Source of the DNA: Ramlibacter paludis
Lineage (GTDB): Bacteria > Pseudomonadota > Gammaproteobacteria > Burkholderiales > Burkholderiaceae_C
NCBI RefSeq assembly: GCF_022012305.1
Contig: NZ_JAKLTM010000005.1
Coordinates: forward strand, 248,001-312,000
Direction of reading: 5' to 3'
DNA length: 64,000 nucleotides
Position numbers and translations under genes: made by a program. Below, one piece after another: positions 8,418 to 18,910 of this stretch (position 1 is the stretch's first letter; each line of letters starts with the position of its first letter). The notes below the pieces were generated by a model, which was given only the letters and a program-made list of their open reading frames with translations, was not told the origin of the DNA and did not search any database.

Positions 8418-9071
8418 ATGAAGCTGTATTTCGCGCCCGGCGCCTGCTCCTTCGTTCCGCACACGCTGCTGGAAACGATAGGCGCGCCCTTCGAGCCGGT
8501 GATGGTCAAGCTGCACAAGGGCGAGCAGCAGCAGGAGCCCTTCAAGTCCATCAACCCGCGCGGCCAGGTGCCGGTGCTGGTCGACGGCGACCAGGTGATC
8601 ACGCAGATCCTCGCGATCGTGACCTACCTGGACGCGAAGCATCCGGAGCAAGGGTTCCTGCCGAAGGACCCGGCGGCCCGGGCGAAGACGCTGGAAACCC
8701 TGGCGTGGATGAACAACAGCGTGCATCCGACCTTCACGCACTTCTTCATGCCCTTCAAGTTCACCGATTCGCCCGAGGGGCAGGCGGCGATCAAGGCCCA
8801 TGCGGCCAAGGTGTATCCCGGCCTGCTGGCGGAGATCGAGGCGATGGCGCAGGCCGCCGCCGACAAGGGCCAGGCCTTCCTGGGCGGCGAGCGCTTCGGC
8901 CCGCTCGATGCCTATGCGCTGGTGCTGCTGCGCTGGGGCGGCTTCGCGCACGTCGATCCGACGCAGTTCAAGGCGCTGTGGGCGCACGTGCAGAAGGTGG
9001 CGCAGCTGCCGGCCGTGCAGCGCGCGATCGAGCGCGAACGCCTCGAGCTGAACCTGTACAAGCCTAGCTGA
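8418..9071 (+). CDS. Glutathione S-transferase family protein
   Basis: A 217-residue cytosolic GST fold: thioredoxin-like N-terminal half (MKLYFAPGACSFVPHTLLE, then NPRGQVPVLVDGDQVITQ with the cis-Pro) and an all-helical C-terminal half. The CSFVPH arrangement is typical of beta-class bacterial GSTs. A good ribosome site (GAGGAG) precedes the ATG at 8418. Its 3' end overlaps the convergent histidine kinase gene by eight bases. The substrate is unknown; this is one of two GSTs in the window. Confidence 0.9.
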   Translation: MKLYFAPGACSFVPHTLLETIGAPFEPVMVKLHKGEQQQEPFKSINPRGQVPVLVDGDQVITQILAIVTYLDAKHPEQGFLPKDPAARAKTLETLAWMNNSVHPTFTHFFMPFKFTDSPEGQAAIKAHAAKVYPGLLAEIEAMAQAAADKGQAFLGGERFGPLDAYALVLLRWGGFAHVDPTQFKALWAHVQKVAQLPAVQRAIERERLELNLYKPS

Positions 9072-10497
9072 GCGCCGAGGCGAAGCGGACGCTGACGCGC
9101 GTGCCGGGCGGGTTGTGGCCCGGGCGCGCATCCTCGATCGTGATCTCCGCCTGGTGCTGGTGCGCGATCTCGCGCACGATGGGCAGGCCGAGCCCCGAAC
9201 CGTCCACGTTGGTGTCGATGCTGCGGTAAAAGGGCTGGAACACCAGTTCGCGCTCCGATTCCGGAATGCCCGGCCCGGTGTCCTCCACCTGCAGCACCAG
9301 GACCTTGCCGAAGGGATCGGCCAGCACGCGCGCCGTGATCACGCCGGGCTGCTGCGCGCTCGAAGGCGTGTAGGCCACCGCGTTATCGAGCAGGTTGCGG
9401 ATCATTTCCTTCAGCAGCGTCGGGTTGCCTTCCAGCTGCACGCCGCGGCTGCCGGGCTGGGCGCCGTCGTAGCCCAGGTCGACGTGTTTTTCCATCGCGC
9501 GCGGCACGGTGTCGCGCACTGCCTCCACCGCCAGCGCTGCCAGGTCGCAGCGCTGGCGAACCATCGCCTTGCCGCTGGTTTCGGCGCGCGCAAGCGCCAG
9601 CAGCTGGTTCACCGTGTGCGTCGCGCGGACGCTGGAGCGGCCGATCTGCTTGAGCGAGCGCTTCAACTCCTCGGCGTTGAACTGCTCGCGCTGCGCCAGG
9701 TCGGCCTGCATGCGCAGGCCCGCGAGCGGCGTTTTCAGCTGGTGCGCCGCGTCGGCGAGGAAGCGCTTCTGCGTCGCGATGGACCCCTTCAGGCGCGTCA
9801 GCAGGTCGTTCACCGAGGACACCAGCGGCGCCACCTCCAGCGGCACGACCTTTTCGTCGAGCGGGCTCAGGTCGTCGGGCTTGCGGGCGCGGATGCGCTC
9901 CTCCAGCTCCGACAGCGGCTTGATGCCGCGCACCAGCGCCAGCCACACCAGCAGCACCGCCAGCGGCAGGATCACCAGCTGCGGCAGCATCACGCCCTTG
10001 ATGATCTCGGTGGCCAGCACGGAGCGCTTCTCGCGCGTCTCGGCCACCTGCACCAGCACGGGCGCCGCGTTGGGCACCTGCACCCAGGTGTAGGCCACGC
10101 GCACGTCGAGGCCGCGCATCTCGGCGTCGCGCAGGCGCGTCTCGCCCGGCGCCGGACGCTCGTCCTCGGGCGGCTGCGGGAAGTCGCGTTCGCCGGAGAG
10201 CAGTTCGCTGCGCGGGCCCAGCACCTGGTAGTAGACCTGGTCGGAATCGTCGGCGCGCAGGATCTCGCGCGCCGGCTGCGGCAGGTTGAAGCTCGCGCGC
10301 TGCGCCTGCACCGAGACCAGCTGCGCAAGCGCCTGCACGTTGTATTCGAGCGCGCGGTCGAAGGGCTTGCCGGCGATGCTCTGCGCCACCAGCCAGGTGA
10401 GCGCCAGGCTCACCGGCCACAGCAGCAGCAGGGGCGTGAGCATCCAGTCGAGGATTTCCCCGAACAGCGAGCGTTGCTCACGCTGGAAGATCTTCAA
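9064..10497 (-). CDS. Sensor histidine kinase, TctE-like (TTG start)
   Basis: A 477-residue membrane histidine kinase. A short cytoplasmic start leads to TM1 (LTPLLLLWPVSLALTWLV). The periplasmic part has the 2CSK_N look of TctE-type sensors (KPFDRALEYNVQALAQLVS). A second membrane segment near residue 170 is followed by HAMP, then the phospho-acceptor in ADAAHQLKTPL (His252 by my count) and an HATPase domain with N- and G-boxes (NLLDNAVAYT, DTGPGI, GSGLGLPI). I chose TTG at 10497 because it overlaps the regulator's stop (TTGA); the first in-frame ATG falls at the edge of TM1. TctE senses tricarboxylates, but no tctCBA genes lie here. Confidence 0.92.
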   Translation of the reverse strand: MKIFQREQRSLFGEILDWMLTPLLLLWPVSLALTWLVAQSIAGKPFDRALEYNVQALAQLVSVQAQRASFNLPQPAREILRADDSDQVYYQVLGPRSELLSGERDFPQPPEDERPAPGETRLRDAEMRGLDVRVAYTWVQVPNAAPVLVQVAETREKRSVLATEIIKGVMLPQLVILPLAVLLVWLALVRGIKPLSELEERIRARKPDDLSPLDEKVVPLEVAPLVSSVNDLLTRLKGSIATQKRFLADAAHQLKTPLAGLRMQADLAQREQFNAEELKRSLKQIGRSSVRATHTVNQLLALARAETSGKAMVRQRCDLAALAVEAVRDTVPRAMEKHVDLGYDGAQPGSRGVQLEGNPTLLKEMIRNLLDNAVAYTPSSAQQPGVITARVLADPFGKVLVLQVEDTGPGIPESERELVFQPFYRSIDTNVDGSGLGLPIVREIAHQHQAEITIEDARPGHNPPGTRVSVRFASALS

Positions 10498-11165
10498 GGA
10501 ATCTTTTCCAGGCAGTAGCCCAGGCCGCGCACGGTGGCGATGCGGATCGGGCCCTTCTCGATCTTCTTGCGCAGGCGGTGGATGTAGACCTCGATGGCGT
10601 TGTTGCTCACCTCCTCGCCCCACTCGCACAGGCGCTCGACGAGCTGGTCCTTGCTCACCAGGCGGCCGGCACGCTGCAGCAGCACCTCGAGCAGGCCCAG
10701 CTCGCGCGCCGACAGTTCGACCATCTTGCCGTCGATGGTGGCGACGCGGCCGGCCTGGTCGTAGACCAGCGGGCCGTGCTTGATCGTGTTGCTGGTGACA
10801 CCCATGCCGCGCCGCGTCAGCGCCCGCACGCGCGCTTCGAGCTCCGACAGCGCGAAGGGCTTGGCCATGTAGTCGTCGGCGCCCAGGTCGAGGCCCTTCA
10901 CGCGCTCCTCGATCGCGTCGGCGGCGGTGAGGATCAGCACCGGCATGGTGGAGCCGCGGCCGCGCAGCTTGCGCAGCACCTCCAGGCCGTGCATCTTCGG
11001 CAGGCCGAGGTCGAGGATCAGCAGGTCGAACTCGTTGTTCGTCATCAGCGCCGCGTCGGCTTCGCTGCCGCTGGCGACGTGGTCCGCAGCGGCGCCCGAG
11101 GCGCGCAGGCTGCGCAGCAGCCCGTCGGCCAGCACCTGGTCGTCTTCCGCGATGAGGATGCGCAT
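10494..11165 (-). CDS. OmpR-family response regulator, TctD-like
   Basis: A 223-residue response regulator with an N-terminal receiver (acidic pocket EDD at 7-9, phospho-acceptor Asp52 in LILDLGLP, Lys in YMAKPF) and a C-terminal winged helix (ELSARELGLLEVLLQRAGRLVSKDQL). It overlaps the start of the kinase gene by four bases, so the two are translated as a coupled pair. Regulator-first order and domain types match TctDE-like systems. The signal and target genes are not evident in the window. Confidence 0.95.
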   Translation of the reverse strand: MRILIAEDDQVLADGLLRSLRASGAAADHVASGSEADAALMTNNEFDLLILDLGLPKMHGLEVLRKLRGRGSTMPVLILTAADAIEERVKGLDLGADDYMAKPFALSELEARVRALTRRGMGVTSNTIKHGPLVYDQAGRVATIDGKMVELSARELGLLEVLLQRAGRLVSKDQLVERLCEWGEEVSNNAIEVYIHRLRKKIEKGPIRIATVRGLGYCLEKIP

Positions 11166-11236
11166 GCTTGTCTCCTTGGCCCCTGCTGCGAACTTTCCCC
11201 GAGTGTAGGGTGGGTTCGCGACAGCGACTCCACCAT

Positions 11237-11713
11237 TCACGCGTTGCCGCCGGCGTAGGCCTCGAGGCCGATCGCGACGACCGTTGCCACGTCCTGCCCC
11301 ACTTCCGCCCGGAACTCGCTTTCCGCCTGCGCCACCGCGTCCTTGAAGGCCTGCAGCCAGGCGAGGCCGGTGGGCGTGAACTGCACCAGCCGCGCCCGGG
11401 CGTCGCGCGGATCCGGCGTGCGCGTCACCAGGCCCCAGGCCTCGCACTGGTCGACCAGGTCGCCCATGGCCTGCTTGCTCATGCCGGCACGCTCGGCGAG
11501 GTCGGTCAATCGCGTGCCCTGCAGCTCCAGGTGGCGCGTGATGTGGACGTGGGCCGCGCTCACCTGCGCGCGGGCGGCCAGGTTCGACAGCGCCAGCGGC
11601 ACGTCGATGTTGTGCGCCATGAGGTCCAGCACGCGGGCGTCGAAGCGGCGCATGGCGTGGCCCAGGAGCCGGCCGAAATGCGTGAGGCGCCAGCCGTCGT
11701 CGTGAAGTGCCAT
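11237..11713 (-). CDS. MarR-family transcriptional regulator
   Basis: A 158-residue winged-helix regulator. The HTH part is LTDLAERAGMSKQAMGDLVDQCEAWGLV, followed by the wing (RTPDPRDARARLVQFTPTG); flanking helices would form the dimer interface. It is divergent from recA, with 145 bp between the start codons, but recA control is better explained by the LexA box. Targets and ligand are unknown; MarR proteins commonly control themselves and a neighbouring gene. Confidence 0.9.
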   Translation of the reverse strand: MALHDDGWRLTHFGRLLGHAMRRFDARVLDLMAHNIDVPLALSNLAARAQVSAAHVHITRHLELQGTRLTDLAERAGMSKQAMGDLVDQCEAWGLVTRTPDPRDARARLVQFTPTGLAWLQAFKDAVAQAESEFRAEVGQDVATVVAIGLEAYAGGNA

Positions 11714-11751
11714 AGGTCACAGATCGTAAGGCAAACTGACCAAAAAACCTG

Positions 11752-11780
11752 TTGTCCTCGCGGCACCTCGTTCGTTACAT
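11752..11780 (+). promoter_or_regulatory. Candidate sigma-70 promoter of recA
   Basis: TTGTCC (11752-11757) and TTACAT (11775-11780) are separated by 17 bp. The -10 matches the consensus in only a few positions, so this is a tentative placement. It lies just upstream of the LexA box, which would then cover the start of the transcript. Confidence 0.35.
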
Positions 11781-11799
11781 TACTGGGCATGCATCCAGC

Positions 11800-11815
11800 C
11801 TGTTGATCGAAACAG
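11800..11815 (+). promoter_or_regulatory. LexA (SOS) box upstream of recA
   Basis: CTGTTGATCGAAACAG matches the LexA operator pattern CTGT-N8-ACAG with both half-sites perfect. It ends 43 bp before the recA start codon. LexA repression of recA, relieved by DNA damage, is the expected control; recX downstream would be co-induced. Confidence 0.85.
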
Positions 11816-11858
11816 TGGATGCCCCGAACACAACCCATTGATTCACAAGGAGAAACTG

Positions 11859-12917
<1,059 letters not shown>

Positions 12918-12923
12918 GGCACC

Positions 12924-13370
12924 TTGGCATTCGGCCAGCTCTCCCTCAAGGGCCGGGCCTTGCGCCTGCTGGCCGGCCGCGAGTATTCGCGGCAGGAGCT
13001 CGAACGCAAGCTGGCGCAGCACGAACCGGAGCCGGGCCAGCTGAAGCAGGCGCTGGACGAGCTGCAGGCCAAGGGCTTCATCGACGAACAGCGGGTGGTG
13101 GATTCCGTGGTCCATCGCCGCGCCCCGCGCCTGGGCGCCGGCCGCATCCGGCAGGAACTGCAGGCCAAGGGGCTGGATGCCGAAGCCGTGGCGGCCGCGG
13201 TCGCCGGCCTGCAGGCCACCGAAGCGGAGCGGGCGCGCGAAGTCTGGCTGCGCAAGTTCGGCACGCCGCCGGCCGACGCCGCGCAGCGAGCCAAACAGAT
13301 GCGCTTCCTGCTGGCGCGAGGCTTCGGCGCCGAGGTGGTGAGCCGGCTGCTGCGCGGGATCGACGCCTAG
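12924..13370 (+). CDS. recX: Regulatory protein RecX (TTG start)
   Basis: A 148-residue RecX, which binds RecA filaments and limits their activity. Three-helix RecX repeats are visible: LAGREYSRQELERKLAQ..., LDELQAKGFIDEQRVVDSVVHRR and the C-terminal LLARGFGAEVVSRLL. The start is TTG at 12924, six bases after recA; no closer ATG exists that keeps the first repeat. Its position directly after recA supports both the call and co-transcription from the SOS promoter. Confidence 0.95.
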   Translation: MAFGQLSLKGRALRLLAGREYSRQELERKLAQHEPEPGQLKQALDELQAKGFIDEQRVVDSVVHRRAPRLGAGRIRQELQAKGLDAEAVAAAVAGLQATEAERAREVWLRKFGTPPADAAQRAKQMRFLLARGFGAEVVSRLLRGIDA

Positions 13371-13438
13371 GAGCCCAGGCTCCTGGCCTCCTCGGCCGGT
13401 CAGGTAGAGTTGGCGCTTTCAGCCATCGCCGCCCCTCC

Positions 13439-13732
13439 ATGCTCCAATGGTTCGCCACCGCCAAGTCCGTCGCCTTCGGGAAGGACCTCGCAGCCTTCGT
13501 GCTGCGCGAGCTGGCAGCTTCCACGGTCAAGAACGAGACCAAGTTTTCGGCGAAGGCCGAGAAGGTCCTCATTCGCGCCGACCAGCGCGTGCGCGACTTC
13601 GCGGCCACTGAGCGCATGAACGTCTACAAGCGCTCCAAGCTGGCCAATGCCTTCCTCTGGGCCCTGAAGGATGCCGGCTGCCCGCCGGACTACGCGCAGC
13701 AACTCACCGAGTGGCTGAGCTACCGGCTGTAG
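13439..13732 (+). CDS. Small conserved-looking protein of unknown function
   Basis: A 97-residue protein I do not recognise. It is predicted mostly helical, basic and soluble, without a signal peptide or membrane segment (MLQWFATAKSVAFGKDLAAFVLREL...). The ATG at 13439 follows a pyrimidine-rich stretch and lacks a strong ribosome site. It lies 68 bp after recX and seven bases before the TPR gene, in the same direction, so it probably belongs to the downstream unit. Confidence 0.65.
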   Translation: MLQWFATAKSVAFGKDLAAFVLRELAASTVKNETKFSAKAEKVLIRADQRVRDFAATERMNVYKRSKLANAFLWALKDAGCPPDYAQQLTEWLSYRL

Positions 13733-13739
13733 GGCCAGC

Positions 13740-15503
13740 ATGCTCCGCGGCCTGTTCGACCGGCTCTCCGGCGCCCGCGGAAAGTCCGCTGCCGGTGCCA
13801 GCGTGGCGCCGGCTGCGGCGCCGCTGCCGTCCGCGACGAACCCCCCGACCGATTGGAAAGCCCTGGGGAACGCGGCGCTGGGCGCCGGCCAGCTCGAAGA
13901 GGCCGGCCGCTGCTACTCGCAAGGCGTGCTGGCGCAGCCGGACGACGCCGCGCTGCGCCTGAACCTGGGCTTCGTGCTCTTGCAGCAAGGCAAGTTCGCC
14001 GATGCGGCCGAAAGCCTGCGCCAATCCCTTTCACTCCAGCGGCCGGGCGATGGCCTGGCGCACGATGCCTGGTACGTCCTGGGTTGCGCGCAGGAGGGCC
14101 TGGGCCGCACCGGCGAGGCGCTGGCCAGCTTCGAAGCGGCCCTCCAGGACCGTCCCGGATCGGTGCAAGCGCTGGAAGGCGCCATCCGCGCCGCGAATCA
14201 GCTGGGGCGCCCGGCCGAGGCTGCGACCCATGCGGAGCGACTGGCCGCCCTGCTGCCTGCCAACCCCGGTGCGGTTTTCCTGCATTACGAGGCGCTCACC
14301 CGCCTCGGGCGCTGGCCCGAGGCGCTGACGCAGGCCGAGCGGGTGCTGGCGCTCACCGGGCCGGATGCGCGGGCGCTGGCCAACGTTGCCTTCGTGCTGG
14401 AGAAGCTGGACCGCCTCGACGAGGCCTTGTCGGTGGTGGACCAGGCCCTGCAGCTGGATCCGGACAATCGCGGCGCACTCGTCAACCGGGTGGCCGTGCT
14501 GATGGAGCTGGCGCGCATCCCGGAGGCGCGCGCCGCGGCGCAGGATGCGCTGCGCCTGCATCCCGAAGACGCCAACCTGCACTGGAACGTGAGCCTGTCG
14601 CACCTGATGCTCGGCGAATTCCGCGAGGGCTGGGCGGAGCACGAGTGGCGCTTTCGCAGCGATGCGGTCCAGGCCTCGGTCGAGGAGTTCGACGAGCCGC
14701 GCTGGCGCGGCGAGCGCCTGGCCGGCCGCACCATCCTCGTCTACGGCGAGCAGGGCTTCGGCGACAACATCCAGTTCGTCCGCTACGTGCCCGAGCTGGC
14801 CAAGCTCGCCCACAGCGTGCTGCTGCAGGTGCCGGAGCCGCTCGAGCCGCTGGTGGGGGCGCTGGCGCCCAATTGCAGGCTGCTGCGCGCGGGCGAGCTG
14901 ATGCCGGCCTTCGATGTGCACTGCTCCCTCATGAGCCTGCCGGCCCTGATGGCGACCACGCTCGAGACGATCCCGGCGGCGGTGCCTTACCTGCACGCCG
15001 ATCCCGCTGCGGTGCAGGCCTGGCGCGACCGCCTGGGCAGCGGCCAGCTCAATGTGGGCATCGCCTGGTCGGGCAATCCGACCCAGGCCAACGACCGCAG
15101 GCGCTCGATGGCCCTGGCGACGTTCCGCGCCCTTGCCGTGGATGGCTGCCGTTTCGTGACGCTAAAGCCGGACCTGCGCGCGGAGGACCGGGCGGCTCTG
15201 GCCGATTGGCCGGGCCTGGTCGACCACGGCCGCGAGCTCCGCGATTTCGCCGACACCGCCGCCCTGGTCGCGGCGCTCGACCTGGTGATCAGCGTGGATA
15301 CCAGCGCGGCGCACCTGGCCGGCGCGCTGGGGCGGCCGGTGTGGATCCTGCTCGTGCACGTGCCCGACTGGCGCTGGCTGCGCGACCGCGAGGATTCGCC
15401 CTGGTATCCGACGGCGCGCCTGTTCCGGCAGGACGCCACCCGGCAATGGGGCCCCGTGCTGGAGCGCGTGCGCAGCGAACTCGCCGGGCTGGCGGCGCGC
15501 TAG
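13740..15503 (+). CDS. TPR protein with C-terminal glycosyltransferase-like domain
   Basis: A 587-residue protein. Residues about 35-290 are tandem tetratricopeptide repeats (for example AALRLNLGFVLLQQGKFADAAESLRQSL and ALSVVDQALQLDPDNRGALVNRVAVL). After the linker GEFREGWAEHEWRFRS comes a GT-B-like domain of the GT9 heptosyltransferase type: LVYGEQGFGDNIQFVRYVPELA, NVGIAWSGNP, and the sugar-nucleotide site DLVISVDTSAAHLAGALGRPVW. Such proteins are thought to modify surface proteins or glycans, but the substrate is unknown. It meets argC tail to tail with 11 bp between. Confidence 0.88.
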   Translation: MLRGLFDRLSGARGKSAAGASVAPAAAPLPSATNPPTDWKALGNAALGAGQLEEAGRCYSQGVLAQPDDAALRLNLGFVLLQQGKFADAAESLRQSLSLQRPGDGLAHDAWYVLGCAQEGLGRTGEALASFEAALQDRPGSVQALEGAIRAANQLGRPAEAATHAERLAALLPANPGAVFLHYEALTRLGRWPEALTQAERVLALTGPDARALANVAFVLEKLDRLDEALSVVDQALQLDPDNRGALVNRVAVLMELARIPEARAAAQDALRLHPEDANLHWNVSLSHLMLGEFREGWAEHEWRFRSDAVQASVEEFDEPRWRGERLAGRTILVYGEQGFGDNIQFVRYVPELAKLAHSVLLQVPEPLEPLVGALAPNCRLLRAGELMPAFDVHCSLMSLPALMATTLETIPAAVPYLHADPAAVQAWRDRLGSGQLNVGIAWSGNPTQANDRRRSMALATFRALAVDGCRFVTLKPDLRAEDRAALADWPGLVDHGRELRDFADTAALVAALDLVISVDTSAAHLAGALGRPVWILLVHVPDWRWLRDREDSPWYPTARLFRQDATRQWGPVLERVRSELAGLAAR

Positions 15504-15514
15504 CGCGGCCGGCC

Positions 15515-16435
15515 CTACACCCCCAGCATCAGCTTCAGGTTCTGGACGGCAGCGCCGCTGGCGCCCTTGCCCAGGTTGTCCAGGCGCGCGACCAGTACCG
15601 CATGCGCGTAGTCCATGTTGTGGAAGACGCGCAGCTCCATCTTGTTGGTGTCGTTCAGCGCCAGCGGATCCAGCTTGCCATCGGCGGTCGGCGCTTCCAC
15701 CGTCACCCATTCGCTGCCCGCGTAATGGCGGCGCAGCGCTTCTTCCAGGTCCTGCGGCGTCGGCTTGCCGGGCAGGGTGTTCAGGTGCAGCGGCAATTGC
15801 ACCAGCATGCCCTGCTTGAAGTTGCCCACCGAGGGCACGAAGATCGGCCGGCGCACCATGCCGGTGTACTTCATGATCTCGGGCAGGTGCTTGTGCTTCA
15901 GGCCCAGGGCATAGAGTTCGTACGCGGGCGCGGAGCCGCTTTCGTACGCTTCGATCATGCTGCGGCCGCCGCCCGAGTAGCCGCTCACCGAGGGCAGCAC
16001 GACGGGATAGTCGGTGGGCAGCACGCCGGCGTCGACCAGGGGACGCAGCAGCGCGATCGCGCCGGTGGCATAGCAGCCCGGGTTGCTCACGCGGTCGGCG
16101 CCCGCGATGGCCTCGCGCTGGCCGGCCGACAGCTCCGGGAAGCCGAACACCCAGCCCTCGGCCGTGCGGTGCGCGGTGGAGGCGTCGATGATGCGCGGCT
16201 TCCTGCCGCCGCCCTTGCCGATCTCCTCGATCATCGCGGCCGACTCGCGCGCGGCGTCGTCGTGCAGGCAGAAGATCACCAGGTCCACGCCCGCCATCAG
16301 CTCGCGCTTGGCCGCCGGGTCCTTGCGCTTCTCGGGCGCGATGCTCACGAGTTCGATCTGCGGCATCTTCGCCAGCCGCTCGCGGATCTGCAGGCCGGTG
16401 GTACCGGCCTCGCCATCGATGAAGACCTTGGGCAT
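15515..16435 (-). CDS. argC: N-acetyl-gamma-glutamyl-phosphate reductase, short (type 2) form
   Basis: NADPH-dependent reduction of N-acetylglutamyl-phosphate to the semialdehyde, third step of arginine synthesis. The 306-residue protein starts with the Rossmann motif [14 protein letters not shown], and the catalytic Cys is in SNPGCYATG (Cys121). The length and GEAGTTG start mark the short ArgC type. ATG at 16435 is used; the upstream in-frame ATG only adds seven residues. No other arg genes are adjacent. Confidence 0.96.
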   Translation of the reverse strand: MPKVFIDGEAGTTGLQIRERLAKMPQIELVSIAPEKRKDPAAKRELMAGVDLVIFCLHDDAARESAAMIEEIGKGGGRKPRIIDASTAHRTAEGWVFGFPELSAGQREAIAGADRVSNPGCYATGAIALLRPLVDAGVLPTDYPVVLPSVSGYSGGGRSMIEAYESGSAPAYELYALGLKHKHLPEIMKYTGMVRRPIFVPSVGNFKQGMLVQLPLHLNTLPGKPTPQDLEEALRRHYAGSEWVTVEAPTADGKLDPLALNDTNKMELRVFHNMDYAHAVLVARLDNLGKGASGAAVQNLKLMLGV

Positions 16436-16490
16436 GTGGGTTGTTTCCTGTGGCAACTGCTTATGGTTACTCTAAGCCAGTGCCATGAAT

Positions 16491-16505
16491 TGGTGCATTG
16501 CACCA
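16491..16505. promoter_or_regulatory. 15-bp perfect palindrome upstream of sucC
   Basis: TGGTGCATTGCACCA is two 7-bp arms around one T. It lies 93 bp before sucC and 55 bp before argC in the divergent interval, an operator-like place. The binding protein is unknown. Confidence 0.45.
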
Positions 16506-16598
16506 TGATACAGTTCAATGCTGCCTCGCGTAGCCCGGCCGCACCGTCGCGGCGCCTCGCCGCCCAGGCTTCCCCCCAGACATCCCGAGAGAAACCTC

Positions 16599-17765
<1,167 letters not shown>

Positions 17766-17774
17766 GGAACGAAC

Positions 17775-18668
17775 ATGTCGATCTACATCAACAAGGACAC
17801 GCGCGTCATCACGCAGGGCATCACGGGCAAGACCGGCCAGTTCCACACCGAGAAGTGCCAGGAATACGCGAACGGCAAGAACTGCTTCGTCGCCGGCGTG
17901 AACCCCAAGAAGGCGGGCGAGTCGATCTTCAACATCCCGATCTACGCGTCGGTGAAGGAAGCCGCCAAGGAAACCGGCGCGACCGTCTCCGTGATCTACG
18001 TGCCGCCCGCGGGCGCCGCGGCCGCGATCTGGGAAGCGGTGGAAGCCGACCTGGACCTGGCGATCTGCATCACCGAAGGCATCCCGGTCAAGGACATGCT
18101 GGAAGTGCGCAACCGCATGAAGCAGAAGGAAGCCAAGGGCGGCAAGAAGACGCTGCTGCTGGGCCCCAACTGCCCCGGCCTGATCACGCCCGACGAGATC
18201 AAGATCGGCATCATGCCCGGCCACATCCACCGCAAGGGCCGCATCGGCGTGGTCTCGCGCTCCGGCACGCTGACCTATGAAGCCGTGGCCCAGCTCACCG
18301 AGATCGGCCTGGGCCAGTCCAGCGCGGTCGGCATCGGCGGCGACCCGATCAACGGGCTGAAGCACATCGACGTGATGAAGGCCTTCAACGACGATCCGGA
18401 CACCGACGCCGTGATCATGATCGGCGAGATCGGCGGCCCCGACGAAGCCGACGCCGCCCGCTGGTGCAAGGACAACATGAAGAAGCCGATCGTGGGCTTC
18501 ATCGCCGGCGTCACGGCGCCTCCCGGCAAGCGCATGGGCCACGCCGGCGCGCTGATCTCCGGCGGCGCCGACACCGCCGACGCCAAGCTCGCCATCATGG
18601 AAGAGTGCGGCTTCAAGGTGACGCGCAACCCGTCCGAAATGGCCAAGCTGCTGAAGGCGATGCTCTAA
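17775..18668 (+). CDS. sucD: Succinate--CoA ligase, ADP-forming, alpha subunit
   Basis: Alpha subunit, 297 residues. It has the CoA-binding Rossmann domain ([18 protein letters not shown]), the GPNCPGLI loop and the phosphohistidine in [10 protein letters not shown] (His256 by my count), which carries phosphate between succinyl-CoA and nucleotide. A GAAC-type weak ribosome site precedes ATG 17775, consistent with coupling to sucC. A strong intrinsic terminator follows. Confidence 0.98.
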   Translation: MSIYINKDTRVITQGITGKTGQFHTEKCQEYANGKNCFVAGVNPKKAGESIFNIPIYASVKEAAKETGATVSVIYVPPAGAAAAIWEAVEADLDLAICITEGIPVKDMLEVRNRMKQKEAKGGKKTLLLGPNCPGLITPDEIKIGIMPGHIHRKGRIGVVSRSGTLTYEAVAQLTEIGLGQSSAVGIGGDPINGLKHIDVMKAFNDDPDTDAVIMIGEIGGPDEADAARWCKDNMKKPIVGFIAGVTAPPGKRMGHAGALISGGADTADAKLAIMEECGFKVTRNPSEMAKLLKAML

Positions 18669-18685
18669 GCCTCGTCCCTTCCGCG

Positions 18686-18721
18686 AAAAGCCGGCTGCCT
18701 GCGAGGGTCGCCGGCTTTTTT
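18686..18721 (+). terminator. Intrinsic terminator of sucCD
   Basis: Arms AAAAGCCGG (18686-18694) and CCGGCTTTT (from 18711) enclose a 16-base loop region and run into six Ts. It begins 17 bases after the sucD stop. Confidence 0.9.
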
Positions 18722-18910
18722 CATGGCCTTCCGCTCCCTTGCGGAATTTGCAACAAAACGTAGGCCATTCATGCGAAAGTATCTTGTCGCTCCGGAAAGC
18801 CTCTGCTACCGTCAAACATAGGAGTCCTGCCCCCTTCAATGCGGTGGATCGGGAATTGGCGACGGCAGTAAGGGCTTCCCGGGTTGTTACCACCGGGCAA
18901 GGGGCGGCAA
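18722..18910. other. Leader region before the kinase cluster
   Basis: No gene seen. A weak promoter candidate is TTGTCG (18784-18789), 17 bp, TACCGT (18807-18812), which would leave a leader of about 90 bases ahead of the kinase gene. The match is poor and is noted only because this interval should contain the promoter of the long cluster downstream. Confidence 0.3.
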
